DNA from: Roseateles_E sp005503085
GTDB lineage: Bacteria > Pseudomonadota > Gammaproteobacteria > Burkholderiales > Burkholderiaceae_C
Reading direction: 5' to 3'
Assembly (NCBI RefSeq): GCF_028462495.1
Contig: NZ_JAQOWX010000105.1
Span: forward strand, 1 to 19,769
Length of the DNA stretch: 19,769 nt
Each line of letters begins with the position of its first letter. The first letter of the stretch is position 1. Positions 6,257-14,279 of this stretch are shown in pieces. A program made the position numbers and the translations under genes. A model generated the notes under the pieces. That model did not search any database. It saw only the letters and a list, made by a program, of their open reading frames with translations, and was not told where the DNA came from.

Positions 6257-6910
6257 TTATTCGATGCGGAACTGGAACTCCTGCTCGAACACATGGTCGC
6301 CCGGGCATTCGTACGTGCTTTGCAGCGTGTCGGTGATGGCGGCGATCAGGGCGCGCTGCACCTTGCGATCATTGCCACCGCGCATCTGCGAGCTGGTCAC
6401 CTCGATCGCGCTGACGCGACCGGCCTTGACCGTGGCCAGCACCTTGAACAAGGCATCACCGCTCCAGTTGACGGCCGGCACCTCGGGCTTGCCCATCTTG
6501 GTGCAGACCATGCCGGCCGTGATCTTGGCGGGCTTGGCCACCGGTGCGGGTGCCGGTGCCGGTGCCGGCGGCGGCGCAGCGGCCACCTCGCGCGTCGGCG
6601 GCGGGGTGTTGCTGACCGGTGCCTGGATGGCGTTGGGCGGCGGCGGCGCCGTCACCTGCACCTCGGGCGGCGGCACGAACGGCGGCGGCGGTGCCTTCAT
6701 GTCCGGCGGCGGCGGCACGACCTTCTCGGGCGGCGGCGGCGGCTTGACCTTCTCCTCCACCACCTTCACATCGATCGGACCCTTGAGCACCTCGACGGCC
6801 TTGCGGGCCAGACCGCTGGCCAACGCCCAGATGATCAGCACGTGAATCACGATCACGATACCGATACCTGTAAAGCGGGACGCCCCTTGCTTCTCCTGCG
6901 CAAAGTTCAT
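6257..6910 (-). CDS. tonB: Energy transducer TonB
   Basis: This 217-residue TonB family protein is the first gene of the operon. A short cytoplasmic N-terminus leads into one membrane anchor at about residues 13-33, containing His23 (IVIVIHVLIIWAL), which matches the functional histidine of the TonB helix. Residues about 55-130 are a Pro/Lys/Ala-rich periplasm-spanning region with several PPPP runs and an APAPAPAP stretch. The C-terminal 90 residues form a short TonB domain ending FEQEFQFRIE. Two cysteines, in GMVCTKMG and TYECPGDH, could form a disulfide bridge across that domain. It transfers energy to outer-membrane TonB-dependent receptors. AGGAG lies just before the ATG. Confidence 0.9.
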   Translation of the reverse strand: MNFAQEKQGASRFTGIGIVIVIHVLIIWALASGLARKAVEVLKGPIDVKVVEEKVKPPPPPEKVVPPPPDMKAPPPPFVPPPEVQVTAPPPPNAIQAPVSNTPPPTREVAAAPPPAPAPAPAPVAKPAKITAGMVCTKMGKPEVPAVNWSGDALFKVLATVKAGRVSAIEVTSSQMRGGNDRKVQRALIAAITDTLQSTYECPGDHVFEQEFQFRIE

Positions 6911-7187
6911 GCGCGCTCCTTCATAAGACTGCGAAACTTTTTCATCGACATATGCGGGGAGTTCGGCTCTACACAGCGCCTGCCTAGAAACCTACGAGCC
7001 CCAACTCAGACCGGAGCTCGGAGCAGTTCTTGCCGGCTGTGCGAGAGACTGCACCAGACACCAAGGGCGGGCACACAGGCGCCGTTCGCTGGCTGCCGCA
7101 ACATGCTTGCGGCTCGGGTGCATCTGCTGGCTGCAGAATGGACATCACAACTCATCACTCGGGGCACGATGGGAACCCACACTCAAC

Positions 7188-7218
7188 AAAAATGCCCACT
7201 GGCTTGTGGCCCGCGGGC
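7188..7218 (-). terminator. Possible weak terminator for the yej operon
   Basis: On the minus strand GCCCGC (7218-7213) can pair with GTGGGC (7199-7194), including one G-T pair, with two more GG/CC pairs inside, and ATTTTTG follows. It lies about 270 bp after the yejF stop, which is far, and the stem is imperfect. Confidence 0.35.
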
Positions 7219-7241
7219 GGTTCTTCAAGTCGGAACAGCGT

Positions 7242-7256
7242 TGTAGTCAAACTACA
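7242..7256. promoter_or_regulatory. Dyad TGTAGT-N3-ACTACA upstream of tonB
   Basis: This is a perfect 6+6 inverted repeat with a three-base centre, about 330 bp upstream of the tonB start, in the AT-richer part of the gap. It could be a regulator site. It does not resemble a Fur box, so iron control is not shown here. Confidence 0.35.
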
Positions 7257-7487
7257 TAACACCACACCATGAAGCGGCCTAGATCATAAACGAGTTGACC
7301 CGGCCAAGCGGCATGGGGCTTACCCGAGCTGACCAAGCCCTTACACACTGAAACTCCGGCGTCTTCTGGTCTTCACTTTCAACGCCGAACCCACAGTGGT
7401 ATCTTACTGGTACTTTCGCCGGCGGACCGACCTAAGAATTCAGGGTTTTCACCATGAACCCCGTGAAACAGGGTGCTGAGCGCCCAT

Positions 7488-9347
7488 TCAAACCGGCGCC
7501 CCTGCCTCCGCACCCCGGCTCTGCACCCGCGGCACCGCAGCCAGCAGGGTCCGGGTGTAGTCGCTTTGCGGTCGACCCAACACCTCGGCACTGCTGCCCG
7601 CCTCGACGATGCGTCCCGACTGCATCACCGCCACCTCGTCGGCGATGTACTCGACGACGCCGATATTGTGGGTGATGAACAGATAGGACAAGCCGCGCTC
7701 GCGCTGCAAATCGCGCAAGAGATTGAGAATCTGCGCCTGCACCGACACGTCCAGCGCCGAGGTCGGCTCGTCGCAGACGATCAGGCGCGGCTCCACGGCC
7801 AGCGCCCGCGCGATCGCGATGCGCTGGCGCTGGCCGCCGGAGAACTCGTGCGGGAAGCGCTCCAGCGCATCGCGCCGCAGGCCCACCTGGTCGACCAGCA
7901 GCTCCAGATTGCGCCGCCGCGCCGCCGCATCCAGATCGGGCCGCAAGGCCTGCACGCCCTCCTCCAGCAGCTCGTAGACCCGCATGCGCGGATTCAGCGA
8001 GGCAAAGGGGTCCTGGAAGATGATCTGCACCTGGCGGCGCGCCTCGCGCAGCGCATCGCCTTGCAAGGTGAACAGATCCTGCCCGTTCAGCAAGGCCTGA
8101 CCCTCGATCTGGGCCTGGGTGCGCAGCAGCTGCACGATGGCCTTGCCCGAGGTGGTCTTGCCGCAGCCGGATTCGCCCACCAGGGCCAGCGTCCGGCCCG
8201 GCAGGATGCGGTAGGACACATCATCCACCGCATTGAAGTAGCGCGGCGCGCCGCGCTCCAGCAGGCCGCGCTTCAGGGCAAAGCGCACCCGCAGATGCCT
8301 GACCTCCAGCAGCGGCTTGTCCGGGTCGCCGGCCGGCGCTGCGGCCCGTGCGACCGCCGCCGCCACGGGCGGCACCGGCAACGCCTCCTGCGGGTGGGTA
8401 TAGAGGCGGCAGCGCACCTGATGGGTGGCGCTCAGCGCCGTCAGCTCGGGCACCTGGTCGTGGCAGGCCGGCATCACGCGGTCGCAGCGCGGCGCGAAGC
8501 GGCAGCCGCTGAACGCCATCCACAGCGGCGGCACGGTGCCGGCAATCGCGGCCAGGGCCTCGCCGCGCTTGGCCGCGTCCGGCAGCGCCTGCAGCAGCAA
8601 GCGCGCATAGGGATGCTTGGGCGCGGCAAAGAACTCCTCGGCCGGCGCCACCTCGACGATCTGGCCCGCATACATCAGCGCGACCTGGTGAGCCATGCCC
8701 GACACCACCCCCAGGTCGTGGGTGATCAAGAGCACGCCCAGCTGGCGCTCACGCTGCAAGTCCTTCAGCAGGTCGAGGATCTGCGCCTGGATGGTCACAT
8801 CCAGCGCCGTGGTCGGCTCGTCGGCGATCAGATAGTCGGGCTCGGCCGCCAGGGTCATCGCGATCATCACGCGCTGCTTCTGACCGCCCGACAGGCGAAA
8901 CGGATACTCGTCAATGCGGCGCTCGGGCTCCGGAATACCGACGCGCCTGAGCCAGTCGATGGCCTTGGCCCGCGCCGCCGCGCCGCGCAGCGGCGTGTGC
9001 GCCTCGATGGCCTCGACGATCTGGGCCCCGACCCGCATCACCGGGTTCAGGCTGGTCGAGGGCTCCTGGAAGATCATGCCGATGCGCCCGCCGCGCACCT
9101 CGCGCATCTGCGCCTCGGGCAGGCCGAACACATCCTCGCCTTCCAGGTCCAGGCGGCCGGCGGTGATGCGGCCGTTGTCGGGCAGCAGGCGCATCAGGGC
9201 CAGCGCCGTCATGCTCTTGCCGCAGCCCGATTCGCCGACCAGCGCAAAGGTCTGGCCGCGCGTGATCGCCAGACGCATGCCGTCAATGGCGCGCACCAGA
9301 CCGGCATCGGCGTCCAGCGCCACCTTCAGATCTTCAATCTTCAACAT
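7488..9347 (-). CDS. yejF: Fused double ATPase of a Yej-type peptide ABC importer
   Basis: This 619-residue cytoplasmic protein carries two complete ABC ATPase domains and would energise import on its own, as in YejF. Domain 1 has Walker A GESGCGKS (38-45), signature LSGGQKQR (152-159) and Walker B LIADEP (173-178). Domain 2 has Walker A GESGCGKT (391-398), FSGGQRQR (502-509) and LIVCDEP (522-528). Between them is the oligopeptide-transporter extension with cysteines 282, 288, 295 and 313, the spacing known in OppD/DppD-type subunits. It starts 6 bp after the yejE stop and is the last gene of the operon. The ribosome site is weak, so translation may be coupled to yejE. Confidence 0.93.
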   Translation of the reverse strand: MLKIEDLKVALDADAGLVRAIDGMRLAITRGQTFALVGESGCGKSMTALALMRLLPDNGRITAGRLDLEGEDVFGLPEAQMREVRGGRIGMIFQEPSTSLNPVMRVGAQIVEAIEAHTPLRGAAARAKAIDWLRRVGIPEPERRIDEYPFRLSGGQKQRVMIAMTLAAEPDYLIADEPTTALDVTIQAQILDLLKDLQRERQLGVLLITHDLGVVSGMAHQVALMYAGQIVEVAPAEEFFAAPKHPYARLLLQALPDAAKRGEALAAIAGTVPPLWMAFSGCRFAPRCDRVMPACHDQVPELTALSATHQVRCRLYTHPQEALPVPPVAAAVARAAAPAGDPDKPLLEVRHLRVRFALKRGLLERGAPRYFNAVDDVSYRILPGRTLALVGESGCGKTTSGKAIVQLLRTQAQIEGQALLNGQDLFTLQGDALREARRQVQIIFQDPFASLNPRMRVYELLEEGVQALRPDLDAAARRRNLELLVDQVGLRRDALERFPHEFSGGQRQRIAIARALAVEPRLIVCDEPTSALDVSVQAQILNLLRDLQRERGLSYLFITHNIGVVEYIADEVAVMQSGRIVEAGSSAEVLGRPQSDYTRTLLAAVPRVQSRGAEAGAPV

Positions 9348-9353
9348 GGCTTC

Positions 9354-10787
9354 TTACTTCTTCGCAAGAGACAGCACACGCGGACGCAGGCTGCGCGAAC
9401 GCGGATCGAAGGCGTCGCGCACGCCATCGGCGAACAGATTGGCGGCCAGCACCAGGGTCACCATGAAGCCGAAGGCGGCCACAAAGCTCCACCACACCAC
9501 CGGGTCGCGCGACATCTCGGAGCGGGCCAGATTGATCATGCCGCCGAAGCTGTTCATGCTGGGATCGACGCCGACGCCCACATAGGTCAGCACCGCCTCG
9601 TAGAGGATCAGCTCGGAGAAGCTCAGCACCACGGTGATCAGCACCAGATGCATCACATTGGGCACGATGTGGCGGGCCATGATGCGGCCATGGCTGACGC
9701 CGAAAGCGGTGGCCGCCTGCACATAGTCGAGCTCGCGCAGCTTCAGCGTCTCTCCCCGCACCAGCCGGCACAACCCGGCCCAGCCGGTCACGCCCAGGAT
9801 CACGCAGAGCAGGAACATCTTCAGGTCCGAGCGCTCGGCGCCGGTCTCGAACAGCTCCGGGTTCTTGTCCAGAAAGACCTGCACCATCAGCACGCAGGCA
9901 GCGATCAGCAGCACATTGGGCACCGAACTCAAGGTCGTGTAGATGTACTGGATGACCTCATCCACCCAGCCCTTGAAATAGCCGGCCAGAATGCCCAGCA
10001 CCAGGGCCAGCGGCAGGGTCGCCAGCGTCGAGATCGCGCCGATCACAAAAGCCGTGCGTATGCTTTTGAGCGCCTGGTAGAGCACATCGTTGCCGGTGCG
10101 GTCGGTGCCGAACACATGGTAGTGCCCCATCAGCGCCACCGTCGGGCCGACCAGCAGCAGCACCGCGCCCAGGGTCAGCAGCAGCGCACGCAGCGGGTAA
10201 TGGGTGCGGTCGGCCAGCAGATCACGCCAGGCCCGCGCAAAGCCGCCATGGCCGCGCGCGAGCGCCGCCGCGGTGGCCAGGGCCGCCAGCAGGGCCAGCA
10301 GCAGGCCGGCGGCCATGCCGCCGAGCGCACGCCGACCGACATCGCCGGCCCAGTCGGCCGCCGGGTCCGACAGATGCGCGCCGCCAAAGCTCAGGCGCGG
10401 AAAGTCGCGCGTGGTCTTGCCGGCGGCGTCGGTGACGCTTTCCTTGTTCAGGCCGACATAGGCCAGCGGCGCCGAGTAGGTGGTCTCGCGCATCTCAATC
10501 TGGCGCGCCAGCACCAGGTCCAGCAGCGACTCGGTGCGGGTGTCGTAGAAGACCTGTTCGTTCTGCGCCGGCAGCGCGCGGCGGAAGTGCACGCTGTCCA
10601 GCGCCGTGACGAGCAGGAACAGCAGCATCACCAGGCCGGCCGAGGCGGCGGCCGGGTCGCGCAGCACGCGGCTCCAGGTGGCGCGCAGCGTGGGGTGCGA
10701 GCGGATGCGCAAGACATAGGCGAGCAGCGCGGCAAACAAGGCCCACAGCGCCACATCGGTCCACAAGAAAACAAGCTTGAATCCCAT
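9354..10787 (-). CDS. yejE: ABC importer permease, YejE/OppC type, enlarged
   Basis: This 477-residue inner-membrane permease is longer than the roughly 340 residues of E. coli YejE. The N-terminal part has helices at about 12-28 and 49-66. A periplasmic segment of some 90 residues follows, then more helices at about 158-177 and 200-220. The transport domain occupies about 245-460 and contains the coupling (EAA) loop VQAATAFGVSHGRIMARHIV. GTDRTGNDVLYQALKSIRTA before that domain is the usual OppC-type entry. It starts 21 bp after yejB with no clear ribosome site and ends 6 bp before yejF. It pairs with YejB to form the channel. Confidence 0.9.
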   Translation of the reverse strand: MGFKLVFLWTDVALWALFAALLAYVLRIRSHPTLRATWSRVLRDPAAASAGLVMLLFLLVTALDSVHFRRALPAQNEQVFYDTRTESLLDLVLARQIEMRETTYSAPLAYVGLNKESVTDAAGKTTRDFPRLSFGGAHLSDPAADWAGDVGRRALGGMAAGLLLALLAALATAAALARGHGGFARAWRDLLADRTHYPLRALLLTLGAVLLLVGPTVALMGHYHVFGTDRTGNDVLYQALKSIRTAFVIGAISTLATLPLALVLGILAGYFKGWVDEVIQYIYTTLSSVPNVLLIAACVLMVQVFLDKNPELFETGAERSDLKMFLLCVILGVTGWAGLCRLVRGETLKLRELDYVQAATAFGVSHGRIMARHIVPNVMHLVLITVVLSFSELILYEAVLTYVGVGVDPSMNSFGGMINLARSEMSRDPVVWWSFVAAFGFMVTLVLAANLFADGVRDAFDPRSRSLRPRVLSLAKK

Positions 10788-10808
10788 GATGGTCAGCGAT
10801 CTATCCGT

Positions 10809-11792
10809 TCAGGCCAGACGCACCCGGGGGTCGACCCAGGTGTAGGCGATATCGATCAGCGCATTGGTCGCGATATAGAGCACCGCGCCGAGGAAGACCA
10901 TGGTGCGCACGATGGCGAAGTCCTGGCCGGTGATGGCCTCGATCACGAAGGCGCCCAGGCCCGGGATGCCGAAAAAGCTCTCGAACACCAGGCTGCCCAT
11001 GAAGACATAGGGCAGATAGGCGCCGGCGCTGGTGATGATGGGGATCAGCGCATTGCGCAGCACATGGCGGAACAGCACGATCTGCTCGGACAGGCCCTTG
11101 GCCCGCGCGGTGCGCACATAGTCCTTGCCGACCTCCTCCAGGAACATCGCCCGGTACAGCCGCGCCTCGCCGCCCAGCCGCGCCAGCAGCGACAGCGCGA
11201 TCGGCAGGGCCAGGAACTTGATCGCATCCAGGCCCGGCGCATAGCCATTGATCGGCACCAGCTTGAGCAGGCGCGAGAAGAAGTACTGGCCGACGATGAT
11301 GTAGAACAGGCTGGAGATCGACAGCATCAGCACGCACAGCACCACGCCCCAGAAGTCGATGCGGGTGTTGCGGAAGAACACCAGCATCAGCGCGAAGGCG
11401 GTGCTGACGATCACCTGCAGGATGAACAGCGGCACCGCCAGCTGCAGGCTGACCCCCATGCGGGTCTTGATCTCGTGGCCGATATTGACGGCCTGGCGCG
11501 CGTCCGAGCGACCGAAGTCCAGCATCATCAGCGAGACCGAGCGCTCCCACAGAATCGTCTTGGTGAGCTTGGCCGAGCCGGCCTCGGCCTCGTTCCAGTA
11601 CAGCGGCTTGTCATAGCCGCGCTCGGCCTTCCACTTGACGATCTGCTCCTGGCTCACGCGCTTGCCGCCGATGTTCAGGCGGGCCATATCGTCGGGCGTG
11701 TTGACCGAGAAGAACAGGAAGAAGGTGAACAGGTTCACCCCGATCAGTATCAGCAGGCCGTAGCCGAGACGGCGGATCATATAGCTCAGCAT
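10809..11792 (-). CDS. yejB: ABC importer permease, YejB/OppB type
   Basis: This is a 327-residue inner-membrane permease. It starts MLSYMIRRLGYGLLILIGVN, the typical first helix of OppB-type subunits, and carries the coupling loop VRTARAKGLSEQIVLFRHVL and the GIPGLGAFVIEAI motif near the C-terminus. Its periplasmic loop after helix 1 (about residues 30-100) is longer than in dipeptide permeases, as in YejB. I chose the ATG at 11792. It sits 10 bp after the yejA stop, GAGGGG overlaps that stop, and the family N-terminus begins there. A longer frame to 11897 overlaps yejA and lacks family sequence. Confidence 0.92.
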   Translation of the reverse strand: MLSYMIRRLGYGLLILIGVNLFTFFLFFSVNTPDDMARLNIGGKRVSQEQIVKWKAERGYDKPLYWNEAEAGSAKLTKTILWERSVSLMMLDFGRSDARQAVNIGHEIKTRMGVSLQLAVPLFILQVIVSTAFALMLVFFRNTRIDFWGVVLCVLMLSISSLFYIIVGQYFFSRLLKLVPINGYAPGLDAIKFLALPIALSLLARLGGEARLYRAMFLEEVGKDYVRTARAKGLSEQIVLFRHVLRNALIPIITSAGAYLPYVFMGSLVFESFFGIPGLGAFVIEAITGQDFAIVRTMVFLGAVLYIATNALIDIAYTWVDPRVRLA

Positions 11793-11802
11793 CGCTCGCC
11801 CC

Positions 11803-14055
11803 TCAGGCAACGGTCTGTGGTTTGACATAGCCACGCGCGGTGGCCTGCTCGCGCGCGCGGAAGCTGCGGCGCGTGGTCCAGACGATGGCGGCCGCACCGG
11901 CGATCAGCAGCAGCAGCGGCCACCAGATCGGCTGGTTCCATTCGGCCTGCCGGGCCGCGCGCTGCTGCGCATCGACGCGGTAGTAGCGCGCCATATCCCG
12001 GATCATGATGCCGGGCTTGCCGTTATAGACCCAGGGCTGGAAGGCCAGACCCACATAAGGCCAGTAGCCCCAGGCCCAGGGTGAATCCTCGCGCACGAGG
12101 CGCACCATCTGGTCGATCACCTGCTGCTTCTCGGGACCGTCGTCGATGCTTTGCAGACGGCGGTACAGGCGGTCGTACTCGGGGTTCTCGTAGTTGGCGG
12201 CGTTCTCGCCCTCGTGCTTGGACTTGCTGTTCGGGCCGTAGAGCAGGAACAGGAAATTCTCGGCGTCCGGGTAGTCGGCCAGCCAGCCCCACCAGAAGAT
12301 CTGGTGCTTGCCCTTGTGAACCTTGTCCTGGAACTGGTTGTAATCGGTGGCGCGGATCTCCAGCTGCACACCCAGCTTGGCGAACTGCTTGACCATCCAG
12401 TCCAGCTCGGCCTTGATCTCGGGCGTGGTGGTGCGCTGGTAGTCGTAGTTCAGCACCAGCGGACGGCCGGTCTTGGCGTCGCGTCCGTCCGGGTAGCCGG
12501 CCTCGGCCAGCAGTTTCTTGGCATCCTCGATCGGGCGGCGCACGACCTCGCCATTGACCAGATGATGGGTGACCGGATTGAAGCCCTCGGCCGTGCCTTC
12601 GCGCGAGCCGAACACGCCCGGCGGCACAGGCCCGTGGGCCGCGACCCCGCCCTTGGTGCGGAAGATGCGGCCATCGCCCTCCTCCCAGTCGATCGCGATC
12701 GACAGGGCCTGGCGCAGCTTGCGGTTCTTCAGCTGCTGCTCGGGCGTGTCGCCCTTGCCGACCACCGGGTCCATCCAGTTAAAGCCCAGATACCAGCTGT
12801 TGATGTCGGTCACCAGCGGGAACTTGAAGCCCTTGGCCTGGTAGGCGGCCTTGACCTCGTCGGAGTCGTCCATATCGACCTGGAAGTCCACACCCCATTC
12901 GGGCCGCTCGATCTCGGGCACGTCCAGATAGCCCTGCTTGAACATCTCCTTGCGCGGCACCTTCTCCTTGATGATGGTGGAGACGATGGTGTCGACAAAA
13001 GGCATGGTCTTGCCGCAGTCGTCCAGCAGGCCGGCCTTGCGGTCGGCCTCCGAGCCCTCGCAGGGATAGATGTCACCGCGATAATTCGGATTGCGCTTCA
13101 TCACATGGCGCCGGTCCTGCACATACTCGGTCATCATGAAGGGACCGGTGCCGACCGGCCACTGGTTCAGCGACAGGCTGTTCTCGCTCATGCCCGCCTG
13201 GGCGTAGAAGGCATCGGCCTCCCAGGGCAGCGGCGAGATGAAGGTCATCGCCATCCAGTACTGCCACTGCGGGTACTTGCCCTTGATGCGCACGCGCAGC
13301 GTGTGGCTGTCCAGCGCCTGCGCGCCCTCCAGCGGCCATTGGCGGAAGTCCAGGAAGGGCTTGTCGCGGATGCTCTCGGGCAGGCCCTTGAGCAGCTTGG
13401 CGTTTTCCTCGCGCACCCGCTTGCCGTAGTCCTTCAGCCCCAGCACATACTCGGAGAAGATCGCATAGATCGGCGCCTCGATGCGCGGCGTGGCGTGGCG
13501 CTTGATCGCATAGACATAGTCCTCGGCCACCATCTCGCGCGTGCCCTGCACCTCGAAGTCCCAGGGCGAGCGCTTGTCGCCCAGCTGCTCGCGGCTGAGC
13601 TTGTGATAGAGGTAGTTGCCCTTGGCATCGGTGGCCAGCGCCGGATGCGGCGCGTACTTGATGCCCTTCTTGATCGCGATGTCGTAGACGCTTTGCGCGA
13701 TCTGCTCGGCCGGCGCATCGTCGGGCAGGCGCTTGCCGTCCTTGTCCAGGTAATAGGGCTTGACCACCTTCTCGGCGGTCTTGGGCACCAGCTCGTAAGG
13801 CCGCTTCAGGTAGTGATAGGCGTAGAGCGGCTCGTAGATCTGGTAGGTGTAGACCGACTCCGGATTGCTGTAGGAAGCAATCGGGTCCAGATAGCGCGGC
13901 GAGCGCTCGTCGAAGGAGTTGTAGAGCGTGTTGTCTGCGGCAGCGCCGAGCGGATAGGGGCTGTTGTTGCAGGCCGCCAGCAGCAGCGCGGCGGCGGCGC
14001 TGAGGCCCAGACAGATGCTGCGGCACCATTGTTGGCCACGTCCAAGCCCATGCAT
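11803..14055 (-). CDS. yejA: Peptide-binding lipoprotein of the Yej-type importer (SBP family 5) with C-terminal membrane helix
   Basis: This 750-residue extracytoplasmic binding protein captures peptides for the YejBEF channel. A lipoprotein signal ends in LLLAAC with Cys29 as the lipidated residue. Family 5 features include YEPLYAYHYL, VAEDYVYAIKRHATPR, GTGPFMMTEY, RKLRQALSIAIDWE and WWGWLADYPDAENFLFLLYG. The region around PCEGSEADRKAGLLDDCGK has two cysteines that may pair. Unusually, the C-terminus adds a membrane helix at about 711-727 (WWPLLLLIAGAAAIVW) followed by a basic tail, and the protein is well over the roughly 600 residues of E. coli YejA. The ATG at 14055 has GGAGGGG 6 bp upstream. 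Longer starts up to 14241 lack a ribosome site and would bury the signal. Confidence 0.9.
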   Translation of the reverse strand: MHGLGRGQQWCRSICLGLSAAAALLLAACNNSPYPLGAAADNTLYNSFDERSPRYLDPIASYSNPESVYTYQIYEPLYAYHYLKRPYELVPKTAEKVVKPYYLDKDGKRLPDDAPAEQIAQSVYDIAIKKGIKYAPHPALATDAKGNYLYHKLSREQLGDKRSPWDFEVQGTREMVAEDYVYAIKRHATPRIEAPIYAIFSEYVLGLKDYGKRVREENAKLLKGLPESIRDKPFLDFRQWPLEGAQALDSHTLRVRIKGKYPQWQYWMAMTFISPLPWEADAFYAQAGMSENSLSLNQWPVGTGPFMMTEYVQDRRHVMKRNPNYRGDIYPCEGSEADRKAGLLDDCGKTMPFVDTIVSTIIKEKVPRKEMFKQGYLDVPEIERPEWGVDFQVDMDDSDEVKAAYQAKGFKFPLVTDINSWYLGFNWMDPVVGKGDTPEQQLKNRKLRQALSIAIDWEEGDGRIFRTKGGVAAHGPVPPGVFGSREGTAEGFNPVTHHLVNGEVVRRPIEDAKKLLAEAGYPDGRDAKTGRPLVLNYDYQRTTTPEIKAELDWMVKQFAKLGVQLEIRATDYNQFQDKVHKGKHQIFWWGWLADYPDAENFLFLLYGPNSKSKHEGENAANYENPEYDRLYRRLQSIDDGPEKQQVIDQMVRLVREDSPWAWGYWPYVGLAFQPWVYNGKPGIMIRDMARYYRVDAQQRAARQAEWNQPIWWPLLLLIAGAAAIVWTTRRSFRAREQATARGYVKPQTVA

Positions 14056-14120
14056 GTCAAACCCCTCCAGAGCGGCCATCGCAGACCGACACCTGCGTAA
14101 GGGTCGGTGCGGCGGCAATG

Positions 14121-14153
14121 AAAAACAACGAGCCTCCGGCACCGGCGGCTCGT
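14121..14153 (-). terminator. Terminator between ldcA and yejA
   Basis: On the minus strand ACGAGCC (14153-14147) pairs perfectly with GGCTCGT (14134-14128) around a GC-rich loop that can itself fold. TGTTTTTC follows. It is about 126 bp after the ldcA stop and 66 bp before the yejA start, so it may end the tadA-ldcA transcript or lie in the yejA leader. Confidence 0.65.
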
Positions 14154-14174
14154 GACCGCGTGCTCTGGAGGCAA

Positions 14175-14202
14175 GGCCCGCATCATATCGGTTGTGCGGG
14201 CC
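14175..14202. promoter_or_regulatory. 8+8 bp dyad enclosing a TATGAT hexamer upstream of yejA
   Basis: GGCCCGCA (14175-14182) and TGCGGGCC (14195-14202) are exact inverted repeats with a 12-base centre. On the minus strand the centre and its edge contain TATGAT (14187-14182), a good -10 hexamer for yejA, though no -35 box is evident. No T tract follows, so this is more likely an operator or promoter than a terminator. Confidence 0.35.
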
Positions 14203-14279
14203 GCAGCGACGACAGCCCGACCAGGGCTTACCAGCAGTCACCCCGTGTTCCGGGGATGAGGAAAGTCAGGGCCCGGGTC

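Larger units (their letters stand above)
6911..7487. other. 577 bp without a recognisable gene between tonB and yejF
   Basis: Both flanking genes are on the minus strand, so this gap must hold the end of the yej transcript and the promoter of tonB. It is less GC-rich than its surroundings, especially from 7140 to 7450. I see a weak hairpin with a T tract on the minus strand (7188-7218) and a dyad, TGTAGT-CAA-ACTACA (7242-7256). Short open frames here have no ribosome site and no family resemblance. No convincing -35/-10 pair could be fixed by eye. Confidence 0.6.

Noticed and set aside
6539..6740. GGTGCC and GGCGGC simple repeats
   Set aside because: They encode the Ala-Pro and poly-Pro linker of TonB, so they are explained by the protein and are not a separate repeat element.
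7030..7272. Short plus-strand open frame in the tonB-yejF gap
   Set aside because: It has no ATG start, no ribosome site and no recognisable family; the amino acid composition looks random.
7473..11825. A 1450-codon open frame on the plus strand opposite yejF, yejE and part of yejB
   Set aside because: Its His/Gln/Arg/Ala-rich translation has no domain or motif. It mirrors three well-recognised genes and is the expected antisense shadow in very GC-rich DNA.
12151..14100. A 649-codon plus-strand frame opposite yejA
   Set aside because: It is an antisense shadow with low-complexity Leu/Val/Gly/His composition and no ribosome site.
14056..14241. N-terminal extension of yejA up to 14241
   Set aside because: It would place 62 Arg/Pro-rich residues before the lipoprotein signal; the ribosome site GGAGGGG fits the ATG at 14055.
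14241..14255. CCCCG-TGTTC-CGGGG hairpin after ldcA
   Set aside because: The stem is only five bases with no T tract in either direction, too weak to call a terminator.
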